From Camellia lanceoleosa (Eukaryota; Streptophyta; Magnoliopsida; Ericales; Theaceae), in contig CM045762.1 in the NCBI GenBank assembly GCA_025200525.1, forward strand, positions 92,198,717 through 92,262,716: a DNA stretch of 64,000 bases. Direction: 5' to 3'. Below, piece after piece: positions 23,308-35,000 of the stretch; within the stretch, counting starts at the first letter, position 1; every line of letters begins with the position of its first letter. The position numbers and the translations under genes are program-made. Under the pieces are notes generated by a model, which did no database searches, was not told the origin of the DNA, and saw only the letters and a program-made list of their open reading frames with translations.

Positions 23308-23327
23308 TCTGGCTACTCTGTTGGGGA
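23308..23327 (+). other. Primer-binding site of the Ogre-like element
   Basis: TCTGGCTACTCTGTTGGGGA starts three bases after the 5' LTR. It resembles the TGGCGACTC-type sites of Ogre elements, reported to match the 3' end of a tRNA-Arg. The tRNA assignment is from memory. Confidence 0.7.
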
Positions 23328-24182
23328 TTTAGAGAGCTTGACTCGAACTCATGATATCTTGTTTTGATTACACTTATGTGTTTCTTTGCATTACATTTGC
23401 ATTGGTGCACCTAGGACACCGTGTTTGCTGTATGCTATTCCTGAACGGTTTACTGGAGGCTCGCTTTGAGAAGTGTGCCATAAAAGTGACCGATTCTTGA
23501 GCTCTCTGCCACGACGAGAAAACAAACCCCGGTTTTACCGGGGCACCCTTTTGACCATTCGACCTAGTGCATATTCAGAATCCGTAATGACCATTCCAAA
23601 CTAGGCCATGTTGCTTACCCGAGAGGTTGTTTGAAACCGCTGCGTGCGTAGTGAAACCTTAGCTCCTGACAAAATAGGACAGGGAAACCCTACCCCAACA
23701 TAGGGGTGTTTTGGCTCTCACTTGCTTGTTATGTGCTTTTAGAGTGCGTCTCTACAGGAAGGCATGTATCAGTTTGCAAGTTTGGGCATCAGGCCTGCGG
23801 GCACCGATTGATTTTGGGATTCATTTACGAGGGTATCGGTTCTGGGCGAATGCAGAGAACCTGATCATTCAGCTCTGCTCATATAGATTATCGTGAAATC
23901 AGGCTGAGATGCTCTCTGTTTTCCCTTTTGCTAGGTAGTCTTGAAATCATAGCTTCAGAAGGCTCCAATATCCCTCGGGTACACCGAACTTGTGTTGATA
24001 GACTTTGTCGGGTCAGAGATTCAGTTTAAGGGCAATCAGTGTTCCTTTACCAGAGGCAGTGTGAAAACATCAGTCAGGCACAGACCACCAGTACAGCAGC
24101 TACCAACTCAGTGGTCTTTGAACAGCCAGGTTGAGATTTCTGAGTCTACTGCAAAGATAAATATACTGGTGGTTCAATCAGA
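23328..24182 (+). other. Untranslated leader of the Ogre-like element
   Basis: Sequence between the primer site and gag. Autonomous Ogre elements carry an extra ORF in this position. The only ORFs here are short (23711-23896, 23992-24297) and have no recognised domain, although the latter runs into the start of gag. Confidence 0.5.
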
Positions 24183-25713
24183 TCAGGACAGTATGTCAAG
24201 CTTAGAAGAGATGGTGCGCCAGCTCCAGGATAGTATGAAAGCCATGCAGCAAGACGGTGTCGTCAGCGAAATTCGCCAAGCAACGCCGTGGTCATAGCCC
24301 AGCAGAGACAATCGCCCGAGTTAGAGCAAAGAACCGAGTATCTACTTCACACCAGGCTCCTCCCCCACCAAGAGTTCCCATACTCGGGGAGGCAATCCAC
24401 GTCCAGGATGATACGGACATTCCAGGCGGGCCAACTTCGCCCCCAGTTCTACCCCAGCTATCTAAAACACCCACTAACCTACCAGACTCCCCCTTTGAGT
24501 TCCAGACGGACCCCGCAGCATTGAAAGTGAGCAAGCTTGAGAAATTGTTCAAAAAGTCTCAGGGGGCCCACTCTATTCCTGATATAGAGGATGGTTATAC
24601 CGACTCAGTGGTGACATTACCAGATCGGTTCAAGATGCCACATATCGATCGATTCGATGGCTCTGAAGACCCAATGGTGCATCTCCAACTGTTTTCTGAT
24701 ATCTTGTGGCCAATGTGTTTGACCACAGCCCAGAAATTGTCACTATTCAGCCGAACCCTGTCTGGGATAGCTGCAATCTGGCATGCAAAATTGGAGAATC
24801 TGTGAAACAGAACTGGGAAGAGCTGGCTGAGGCCTTTATTGCTCAATACTCCTACAACACACAGATTGAGGTCACAACTCGTGATCTTGAAGTCACCTGC
24901 TAAGAGCCAAATGAGGGTTTCTCAGAGTTCGTGACGAGATGGAGAGCAAAGGCCTCATTGATGACTACAAAACCTTTCGACAAAGATCAAATCAGGATGA
25001 TTGTTCGGAATCTGCATGGCAAGTTGCTACAAAAGATGGTCGTTCTACCTCTATTTACCTTTCCAGCCCTTCATGAAATGGGGGTTCAAATTGAGGATGC
25101 CATCTGACAAGGGATCTTTGCAGAAGATAATGAGCCTTTGAAGATGAATGTTGCTCGCAGTTCCAATGCTACTACTGATGGTAGCATAGCTGCGAAATGC
25201 TTAGAAGTAGACATTATCACCACTTCCCTCAATGGCCAAAAACCAACCACTTCAACTCGGCCCTAAGCCCGAAAGTTCAACCCTCTTTACATGAGTCTCT
25301 CCCAAGCTTTGAAAAAGCTGCAAGAAGAAGGGCACCTAGAACTCCTAGAACCCCAACCCCTTCCAAATCCTCTTCTACCAAGATATGACCCAGCTAAATA
25401 CTGTGCCTATCATCAACAACATGGTCATGATACGAACTGTTGCATCCGCCTCCGTCATAAGATTCAGGATCTTATTGACGAAGAGACCCTAGCTCCACCC
25501 AAAGGACCTCAGGTTAGTACTGACTCGTCACCTCCCCACCTCAACCTCATCCATACACTACCATCCACCTTCGACCCCAGCATATACATCACCCCAGCCC
25601 ACCTACCCAAGCCTGAAGTGTTCATTCCAGAAAGCATGGACTTATGCATGATGGATGCACCTGGACCCCAATCATCTCAAACCCGTGAGCCCACTACTTC
25701 TGAGCTGAAGTGA
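24183..25713 (+). pseudogene. gag: gag of the Ogre-like element, disrupted
   Basis: Gag would form the virus-like particle. A short coiled-coil start (MSSLEEMVRQLQDSMKAMQQ, about 24191) is followed in another frame by the capsid region (PHIDRFDGSEDPMVHLQLFS, about 24640; WHAKLENL, ending at 24805). The frame then changes near 24800 to WEELAEAFIAQYSYNTQIEV and GFSEFVTRWRAKASL, with stops at about 24901 and 25105. The nucleocapsid-like motif CAYHQQHGHDTNCCIRLRHK lies near 25402-25470. At least two frameshifts and two stops break the frame. A non-autonomous element moved by proteins from elsewhere need not keep this frame intact. Confidence 0.75.
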
Positions 25714-25762
25714 ATGATCGAAGATCTTCAAAGAACAGTGACAGATCTAGCCTCAAAGAACT

Positions 25763-26515
25763 GTGACTGATCTAGCCTCTGGGACATTGGCTCTATCATC
25801 GACCACAACACATGCTAGGAGTTTCACGACAAAAGGCTCCCCAATCTTGGGACGGGCTGCATTTGAAGAAGGCCAATCTCTTGACCAAGTGGAGGTGAGT
25901 GATAAGAACAAGGTAGGGGCAGGCATTGGTCCCCATGAACACCTTCAATGGGCTGTTGAGGCTTTGAAAGCGAAAGGGCTGAATAAACAACAAGTAATTG
26001 CAGTTGTTGCAAAGATTGTGGATGGCACTTTTGCCACTCAGAATGAGAGCAATTTGAATCAAGGGGCAAGCCGGGAGAAGGGTCGTTGTATCAGAAACGT
26101 TCCTTTCAACTATAATCCTGCACTTAGAAGAGATCAGCAAACCTAGTCAGCGCCCATCAATCCCGTTGCTGGTGTATCCAGTAAAAATCCACCTTTGAAG
26201 TACCAACCCCAAGGTCAGAAGGTCTTCCATGCCCTCCACACGCCTTTGTCCAAAGTTTTCCAAATCCTTGTTGGACAAGGCCATCTCAAACCCCTTGAGC
26301 CTCGGCTTCTCCAGAATCCTCTTCCGGCTACGCATGATGCTGCCCAGTACTGTTCCTTCCATCAATAAACCGGTCATGGCACTGACAATTGCTTTCGTCT
26401 TCGCCACGAAATGCAAGATTTGATTGACGACGGGGTCATTACCGTACCAAGCTCTGCAAAGTCTATCGGCACTAGATCGGTGAACTTGGGGGATAATGTG
26501 ACCATGTGATCGGGG
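25763..26515 (+). pseudogene. Second gag nucleocapsid segment of the Ogre-like element
   Basis: An ORF at 25763-26146 is followed in frame by a second copy of the region around the first gag knuckle. It has GHLKPLEPRLLQNPLPATHD, then CSFHQ, a stop, and TGHGTDNCFRLRHEMQDLID (about 26340-26430). It is clearly related to GHLELLEPQPLPNPLLPRYD and GHDTNCCIRLRHKIQDLID at 25320-25480 but differs at many residues. So it is an old duplication or a recombinant join of two gag tails. The minus-strand ORF at 26147-27067 over it is a shadow. Confidence 0.65.
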
Positions 26516-29500
26516 GATGAACCACCTACAGATGGCGCTCAGATTACTCCAGCTGTGGTGGATGGCATGCACTGTTTTGAGCAATGTACAAGTGCTGTTA
26601 ATTTTGCATTCTGACTTGGGTATTGGGTCAGTCTTGTTGTTTTGTTTTGAGTCTGTCTTTTTGTTTTGAGTCAATCTTTTTGTTTTGGGTATGTCTTGTT
26701 GTATCGAGTCAGTCCTGTTGTATAGGAGTTGGGTGGTTCCGGGGGTATTACCTCGGACATCATTATCTTGTTTTGTGTTTGTCTTTTCGTTTTGTCTTGA
26801 GTCTGTTGCTGCCACGAAGCCAGTTATGCCAACAGATCTGAAATGAAAAAAACAGTAATTTTTGCACTCTTGTGTTTGCTTATGCCGTGTGCTAGTTGTG
26901 CCGGGATTTGAATGAAACGGCAATGCATTCCACCTGCTCTCTTGTGCCTTGAAATTATTGCATTGACCTAAGTTTTTCAAAACTTTTTGAACACTGCGGT
27001 GAACACGAATAGGAAGGAATTCCTCAGGTTTTGCAAAAAATTGAACAATTGAGAGAAAGAGAGGCATGCTAAGCCCTTAATGAATGAAATCATGCTTGTT
27101 AGTATGAGTACTGGGAAGGATCCTGGCTTGATCCAGATTGGTTCTACACTGTCTTCAGCGCGAGTGACTGGTCGCTTTCTTAAAAGATTTCAAAAAATAT
27201 TTTGCGCGGTCCTGCGAAGACCTGTGTAGAATCGCTCTTGAGATTGTACAGCTTAGGATCGCTCTCAGCCTCGAGACTCGACCTCTCTGCTTTCAAAACC
27301 TCAAACTCAGATTCAGAATGTTCAACGATCAATCACAATGTGACGCCTGTGTGGCCAGATTCAAAGCAGCCCATGAATTAGTGGTAACAAAGTCAGATCA
27401 AGAAGATTAGGTGTTATCAAAAGAAAGCTTGCAGAGCTAGATCAGAAGCACCCCTAGGACTAGGGCCAAAAATGTCCAATGTGCTCGAAGAGCTGAAGGT
27501 AGATCATCATGCAAATCAATGAAGATCGGCAAGAATGCCAAAGCCCAGAAGGGAGAAAAGAAGAAAGTATTAGTGAAGGACGACTGAGTTCCTATCCACA
27601 ACACTGGGGGCAATTCAGCCCCCCATTGGATGGACTCTTGCATCGTCAGCGAACAACAGCCATTCTCTTGGATTCAGATGACTTCAGGATCTCAAAACCA
27701 TTCGGCATGGACAAAGCTACACTTTTACCCTTGAAAGGCTTGTTGGGTCGAAAACCCGGAAGGGCGACCCAAGCAAAAGTTAGAGCAAGAAAAAGAAGAA
27801 AAAGAACAAAAAAAAGAAAAGAAAAAAATGAAGAAAATGAAAAGAAAAAATGAAAAAAAAAACAAAAAAAGAAAGAAATGAAATGAAAAGAAAAGAAAAA
27901 CAAAACTCGTAAGGTTGAAAACCCGGAAGGGCGGCCTTAGCAAAATTTAGAGCGCAAAAGGAGAGGTTAATACCTGAGTGTACCTTAACCCCGAACTACG
28001 TGAGGCTTGATTCCTATCTTTGGGATACGTATGCAACTTCATTCTAAAGTCCAGCCGTAAAACACTTCAAATTCGACTGTGTCCATGTGATGGCTTTGGT
28101 CATCTTTGTCTTCTCTGTATCCGAGAATTTGGTTGTGTTCGTCACTCTGAGGACTGACTACAATGCGCTACGGCGCTATTCAGACTAGGGGCAACTTTCC
28201 GTTGCCATTCAATGCGCTGCGGTGCCATTCAAACAAGGGGTAACTTTCCGTTGCCATGCAGCTCTCTTCAAGCAAGGGGCAATTTCCCTTCGGATCTGAG
28301 GTTGCGTATCTCAAGAGTAGGTTCCGTGCTTGTTGAGCATTGGCCGTTTGGAAAAATAGTTTTTGAGAATTTTTACTGAGGTTGACTAATTCTCTCGAAA
28401 AGTATTCTATTTTTTCAAAACTGGACCATTTCTTGGACCCAAAAAAGAAAAATTTTCAGTGCTCACAACCTAACCTGTATGATTTCAAAATCAGAAAGTT
28501 GAATAAGCATGTTAATCTAACTCTCATTTTGGTCAAAATTGTTTTAGTAGAAAGCCAAAAACAAAAAATGGTCAAAATGAGGAACTAGGGGCATAGTTGA
28601 GTCAGGTGTTCTGTCTTTCCCCTATTATCAACATACTTGCCAGAAAGGGCACCATACTTGCTAAGAAAGGCACTCTACACGGAAAAGGCACAACCGAAGC
28701 TAATCGCAAAATTTGAAAGTTCTCTCATCCTCAAGCAACGAGGTATCAAGCCAAGTCACGAAGCCACGAATCGAAATGGAGCGGGATATTCCACTCCCTC
28801 ATCTAGACAGATCCGATCACATCCAAACTCCCCAGCAGAGCATCGTCAACCGATGTCAGCTGCATATTTGCTGCACACCCAGTTGTAGCGCAACCCCTTT
28901 GTGGGAGAAACTCACTGTTGTGAACAAGAAAAATGAGAATCTGGTAGAATACCTGGGGCAAGAGCCCACAGCTTCCTGTTTATCCATCAACTACCCAAGG
29001 GAGAGATTGAAAAATAAGAGATTGAAGAATAGAGAGATGTGCGATGAGAGAAAAAGTGAGAAAATGGCTTTTTCATAAAAACAGAGCTTGAGGGCCGAGT
29101 GATGTGAGAATCACAAATGAGAAATGGTGGGAAACAATACCCGGAGAAACTGGCTCCTTGAGAACTGAGAGGTCTCTCGTCTTTGTAACACGTCTGTGTG
29201 TCGTGTTTTTTGTTTTGTTTGTCTCGATTCTTGTTTTGAGTCGTTCCGAGTGTGTCTCGATGTGTTTGGGTTGTTTACCTTTTGTTTTCCGTTGTTCAGT
29301 CTTTTTTTTCGTAGGCTCAATACCCGGTTAAGAATTCATTTCTGAATTTCAAAATGATTCGTTTTGTGCTTAGGAGTGCCGTGCCGTGCCGTTCTCCACA
29401 TTTGTGCAAAACAAGATTTGTTCTTTCACGAAACCGCAAGGTTCAACCCATATCGTGTGAAAACAGTAAAACCAGGACCTATCTGAAGCTATGAAAGTTC

Positions 29501-29964
29501 CGGGCTGTAAAGCAAAAGAAAAGAGGGAAAATGTCGGGCATCTGAGATTGTTTCAACTTCTGCAAGTTCCGTCATTGCGTCATGTATGTTCAGAATGAGC
29601 AGTGTCTTGTACTTGCGTCAATAAGCGAGAATATTATGTTATGAGTGCGTGTTGAATAAGCGGATGTCTGGTGTGTGTTCAAAGTGAGCGAATCTTGTGT
29701 TGTGTTTCACTGTTTCAAGCCAGAATGGTGATCAGAAGTGCTCTCCCTGAGTACCATTCCCCGCAGAGTAAAGCGGTTTACCGCCACTCACTTCATGAGG
29801 TGCTTTCTAAAGTGCCAGTTTGTTTGTTTATTGCATTCCTTAAACATCATGCTCTGCATTGCTTGCAACATGTATCATCACACTTATTGCATTTATTTGC
29901 ATCTTGTATTATCTCTTATTGTTTATCCTTTTACGCTGAGTAGCGTTTAGGATCGTTGTCCTCC
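26516..29964 (+). other. Internal non-coding region of the Ogre-like element
   Basis: This is where pol would lie in an autonomous element, but no pol motif was seen. It contains two related GGTTGAAAACCCGGAAGGGC-type blocks (27731-27785 and 27904-27955) around an A-rich purine tract. The first of two GAACTACG...GGGATACGTA motifs follows at 27990-28045. Next are three copies of a GGGGCAACTTTCC-type repeat (28160-28280). The ORFs here have no recognised domain. Confidence 0.5.
28160..28285 (+). repeat. Short tandem repeat resembling the polypurine tract
   Basis: Three degenerate units contain AGGGGCAACTTTCCGTTGCC, AGGGGTAACTTTCCGTTGCC and AGGGGCAATTTCCC, separated by CATTCAATGCGCTGCGG-like spacers. 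The AGGGGCAAC core equals the end of the element's real polypurine tract at 32066. Confidence 0.6.
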
Positions 29965-31020
29965 GAGACTTCACTTAGGTTGCGTGGAACGCACTCCCGA
30001 GTTATTTACCTCTTTTCACGATTTCAGCGTGGTTAGAGTTTGGTTTTTCCTTACGCGATTCCAACATGTTTGGAATTTTGTTTTGACCTTTTCTCACGAT
30101 TTCAGCGCGGTTAGAGTATTCTTTTCCTCAGATGATTTCAACGTGTTTGGAATTTATCCCAAGTTGCGTTGTAGACGCACTGGGCAGGTTGTTGGACATC
30201 CTCTCACCATTTCAGCGTGGTTTGAGTGTCCCGTTCCTCACACGATTTCAGCGTGTTTGGAATTTATCTCAGGTTACGTTGTGTGCGCACTTGAGCGGTT
30301 TTTTTCGGACCTCTTCTCACGATTTCAGCGTGGTTAGAGTGTTCTTTTCCTCACATGATTTCAGCGTGTTTGGAATTTATCCCAGGTTGCATTGTAGACG
30401 CGTTGGGCGGATTGTTTTGACCTCTTCTCACGATTTCAGCGTGGTTTGAGTGTCCCGTTCCTCATACGATTTCGGCGTGTTTGGAATTTGTCTCAGTTTG
30501 CGTTGTGCGCGCACTTGAGCAGTTGTTTTCGGACCTCTTCTCACGATTTCAGCGTGGTTAGAGTGTTCTTTTCCTCACACGATTTCAGCGTGTTTGGAAT
30601 TTATCCCAGGTTGCGTTGTAGACGCACTGGGCGGATTATTTTGACCTCTTCTCACGATTTCAGCGTGGTTTGAGTGTCCCGTTCCTCACACGATTTTAGC
30701 GTGTTTGGATTTTATCTCAAGTTGCGTTGTAGACGCGCTGGGTGGTTGTTTTCGGACCTCTTCTCACAATTTCAGCGTGGTTAGAGTGTTCTTTTTCTCG
30801 CACGATTTCAGCATGTTTGGAATTTATCCCAGGTTGCGTTGTGCGCGCACCTAGGTAGTTGTTGTTTTTACCTCTTCTCACGATTTCAGCGTGATTGGAG
30901 CCTCCCCTTCCTCACACGATTTCAGCGTGTTTGGAATTTATCTTAGGTTGCGTGGAACGCGCTCCTGATTGATTTTCTTTGTTTTTTCTCCACTCACGAG
31001 TCCAGCGTGGTTAGCGTATG
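29965..31020 (+). repeat. 112-bp minisatellite in the 3' region of the Ogre-like element
   Basis: About nine units are spaced 111-113 bp apart. Each has two ACGATTTCAGCGTG motifs, a GTTTGGAATTTATC block and a GTTGCGTTG block. Units tend to alternate between a GTAGACGCACTGGG form and a GTGCGCGCACTTGAG form, giving a partial 224-bp higher-order period. ORFs at 29984-30673 are frames within the repeat. Tandem repeats before the 3' LTR are a known trait of Ogre and related elements. Confidence 0.9.
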
Positions 31021-31084
31021 TCACCATTTTGCATTTATTGTACTCTCTGTTGCATCGCATCTATTATCTATTGTATCACATCTA

Positions 31085-31265
31085 TTACATCCATTGCATC
31101 GTATCTGTTTTATTGTCTGGTCTAGGAGACCTTAAATCCTCCGGTCTAAGGAGACCTTAAATCCTGCATCATCATTCGCGTTGTTTTGCGCATCGTACTT
31201 CCATTTCATCGCACTGTCTTGTGCACTCTCCGATCTAGGAGACATTAAATCCTCTAAAGGTGCAA
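31085..31265 (+). repeat. Short GAGACCTTAAATCC repeats
   Basis: Three copies of TCTA(A)GGAGAC(C/A)TTAAATCCT occur near 31120, 31143 and 31232, downstream of the minisatellite. Confidence 0.6.
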
Positions 31266-31735
31266 TTCCTTTGGTGTTTGTCGTGCCCGATCGACTTTCG
31301 GTGGTCTAGTATAGCCACCTGCCTGTGTTAACGGTGAGTTCCTATGAGACCAACTAAGACGGTGGAAACTAGTGTTCGAATGGCTCATGCCTAGAACACA
31401 AAGGTTCGGAATTTCCGAGACTAAAGTCTGGTTTAAATACCCAGGGGTATATCCTCGGCTTGAAATCTGTATAGCAGCCCCATAGATTGAGATAGCATGT
31501 GTATACGCCTCAATTCTAGATACTGAATCAACCTAATCTGTCACCCTGTTGAAGAATAAGGAAAGCTGCGACCATAGTCAAGGAGAAAAGTAGTACCTGT
31601 GGTTCAATCAAGGTGCAGAAGCGGGAGATCCCCCAACAACCTGAGGTGAGTTATCACCAATTTCCCCTGTAAGGTACCTTCACTTCCTAGCTATTACATT
31701 GCATTTTAGCTAGTACATTGCATTACATAAATCCT

Positions 31736-31852
31736 GAATCTTTAAATCGGCTTCGCTTAGTGTATAAGTCCAATCTTCAAACCAGCTTCGCTTAGCGTAT
31801 AAGTCCAATCTTTAAACCGGCTTCGCTTAGCGTATAAGTCCAATTTTCAAAA
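31736..31852 (+). repeat. 38-bp tandem repeat, three copies
   Basis: Three units read TTTAAA(C/T)CGGCTTCGCTTAG then (C/T)GTATAAGTCCAATC with few changes. The array sits just upstream of the GAACTACG...GGGATACGTAGG motif at 31868-31925. Confidence 0.85.
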
Positions 31853-32053
31853 TTTTCCTGCATATCATTTTGCATCCTGCCCCTGAACTACGCTGGTTTG
31901 ATTCCTTGCAAAGGGATACGTAGGCAGCCTGCGGGCGCAACCATTTATTTGTCTGTACTTTGTTTGTTTGTCCAAGTCTTCGGCCTTGTCAAAAATGGGT
32001 CGTCTCTAGGCTTTGACATTCACTCTCGTCATTCTTGACTTTCGAGTTCTGTC

Positions 32054-32066
32054 AAAGAGGGGCAAC
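32054..32066 (+). other. Polypurine tract of the Ogre-like element
   Basis: AAAGAGGGGCAAC directly abuts the 3' LTR start TGTAGACACC. This would prime plus-strand DNA synthesis and confirms the plus orientation. Confidence 0.8.
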
Positions 32067-35000
32067 TGTAGACACCTCATTTTTTACCGCCCTTAAGACT
32101 TGGACGCGACTGATGGTTTACATGGTGGAGAAAGGTGTGCAGGGCAAAGGTTCAATTTCTTCTGCAAGATGGGAGTCAAATCCCAACCTTACGCCCCATT
32201 TTGGACCAAATCTATTTTGAATGATTTTTAGACCTTTAAACCCTCTCTTTCAAAATATTTTTGAAATAAAGTTTCTACAATGTTCCGAGGCTCACATTTC
32301 GTTAAATGTTGTGCTTTTCGGTAAACCGAGTCAGTACAGAGTAGAAATGAATGAAAGAGAGATGAAATCTTTGAAAAATCTTTCAAAACACCATACTTAT
32401 GGGTTTGGAGTTGAAGAAAAGAAGAGAAGAGGGAACAAACCCAGTTAGGGGAGAAAATGGACATGAACTGTTAAGAGAGAGTCGAGTAACCCTCGCTGAA
32501 TCGGACCTATTCATTTGCATACTTAGAATCCAGCTATGAGGCCACCACCGTTGGAAAGAAGACTTCTGGGGCTTCATTTTGCACTCAAGAATCTCCTAAA
32601 GCCAATTCCGGATGGGGGGAGATATGGTTGGTTGAAGTAGGGCATCACTCTGGTTGGACCGAATCTGCTTTGCTTCACCAAAACAAGTATAACTTTTTTC
32701 ACGGGAGGAATTTTAATGCAAGGTTTGTTCCATTGGAAAGCTAACTTCTGGGGCTTCAATTTGGACACCTGGACGACCACCTTTGGACTTCCCAATCACT
32801 GGCCGACCACCTTTCTTTCCGGCAGACCCATTTTTTGTCCTGAAAAACCAAAAAAAGTAGCAGGCCGACCATAAAAGGTGGTCGACTGACTAATTATGCC
32901 CAGAAAGCCCAAAATTGATAGATATTCTCCTTTTAGCTGTCTTCCACAACCTCCAGCTGTCCTTAAATGAGATATTTTCGAGCCAAGTCTGATGTTTGCC
33001 ATATATGAGTTATATCTCTCATTTTTCAAAGACAATCTTCCTAAGCAAGTTTTGGGAGCTTCTCACTCTAAAAAAGACCCCTCTCTCTCTAGAAATTCCA
33101 GAGCCAAATCTCAACCTCTCTCTCCTTCTCTTGCCTTGGTGTGCATAGCAAGAGCTATACTTGGAGATATACATCTCCTTTGCTTAGGCACCCTTGATCA
33201 AACTCAACTACCATTGGGCCTAGGTTCTTTGAGGATCATTTTGAACTCCAAAATCTGGTTTTAGCTCAGAGTTTGGACCCCTTTTGCTGCTGGAGTTCTT
33301 GGCTACAAGGGTAACATACTCTTTCCCTCTTTTGGTCTTCATTTTGCTCCTTATTTTTTCCATACTTGCTTGCATTTTTGGACTTCGAGCTGAACTGTAA
33401 AGTGTTTTATTTTGAGCCCTTCTTCAACTTTTTTTAAGGACACTTTGCTGTTTGAGGTCATCTACTTCCTAGTTTGTTCAATCTCGCTTTTAGGGCTAAT
33501 TTTGCATCCTATTTTAGCCTTACTTGAAAGAATTTTTGAGATTTGTTAGAAACTGAAAAAGATCTTGTTTTGAACTCCTCTTCAAGTTTGGTTAAGGTCA
33601 CTTTTCTGTTTGGGGTCATCTTCCCCTATGCATGCTTCATTTCCTCATGATTAGGGCTATGCATTAAAGCATTTGCATTGGCCTTGGTTTGGCCTCTTAG
33701 CCACTGAAATACAATGGATTTTCAGTGGCTTAGGTGTATTTTTGAGAGCCAAAATCAGAGGGGAGGTGACCCTCTCTCTCCTTGTCTTGTTTGGTGGCCT
33801 TTTTGGCCTTCCAATGGACCCCCTATTTGCAAGCTTCCAAGCTTTGTTTCTATTATTTTTCAGTGGGTTTTAGGACCCCCATAACTTATTTTCAGAGTTG
33901 GTTTTACTATGCTAAGTGTCCATCATGCATGTGTGGAACAACCCTCTTTTTGGCCTTCCAAAGGACCTCATAGTTCCATGCTTCTAAGCCTTGTTTCAGG
34001 GCCCTTTTGGTGAGTTTTAGGGCTGTCATAATTGATTTCTAGAGTTAGTTTTGCCATGTTAAGTGTTTATCTTGTATGTGTTGAGTAACCCACTTCATAG
34101 CCCTCCAAAGGAGCCCATCATTTTTGCATGCATTGGCTACATTTCAGTAGTTATTTGGGCATATTTTGACATATTTTGTTCACTGTTTTGGCTGGTTTGA
34201 TGAGATCTCATGTGCATCATATAGTTGTAATACAACTCATGCTTACTAGCCAATGTTGCATGTTGTTTTAGCCTATCATGTTAGCATTTTTTAGCCATGC
34301 TTTAAACTAGTAATGTGCATGTTTTGGGACTACTTTGGCTTTGTCTTTGTGCTTCATGGCCAAATAATGCTTGCTTTGCATAGTTATAGTTCAATACATG
34401 TGCCTAGCTTTGAGTTTCAGGGCTTATTTCATGCATCGGGTGCCATATTTTCATGTTTCGGGACCATTTAGCATCATGTTTCAGTGCTGAAAATTACATG
34501 TTTGTATGCCATCTTTCATCCCTTGCCATGCTTTGGTAGAGTGACATTTCATGCCTTAGGTTCGGTCCTTGGTATCCGTGCATGTGTGCACGCATTTCGG
34601 TTGTTTCATTTTCATCTTATGGCTGCTGATGTGAGTGTGGCTGAGGTCCACTCATATTTGTGTAAGCCCATCTTGCACTGAGTATGCCATTCCATAGCAT
34701 TGAGTATGCTAGGTTGCATTTAGAGCATCGTGTATGCCATGTTACATCGAGCATTGTGTATGCCATTTCATAGCATTGCGTATACTAGGTTGTATGTTAG
34801 TCGCATCCATGCATGTCATGCATATTGCATTGTGTTTGGGATAGGAGTTAGCCCAAACACGGGAAACGAGGGACGTTTCGTACTCCAAGTGACGAAACGT
34901 GTCTCAATTCCCAGTCGCCGACACTCCGGATTATCCATGATGGAGTCTCGGTCTTGTTGTGTTTATATGTGCATTCATTTCACATCGAGTCGTGCAATTC

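Noticed and set aside
26147..27067. 306-codon minus-strand ORF
   Set aside because: It overlaps the plus-strand nucleocapsid segment, has no recognised domain, and is a shadow frame.
27500..27950. Lysine-rich ORF (+) and phenylalanine-rich ORF (-)
   Set aside because: Both are frames of an A/G-rich tract in the Ogre-like element. The minus-strand hydrophobic run is not a real membrane protein.
29984..30673. Chain of similar ORFs suggesting a repeat protein
   Set aside because: They follow the 112-bp minisatellite, whose unit length is not a multiple of three, so no continuous frame is kept.
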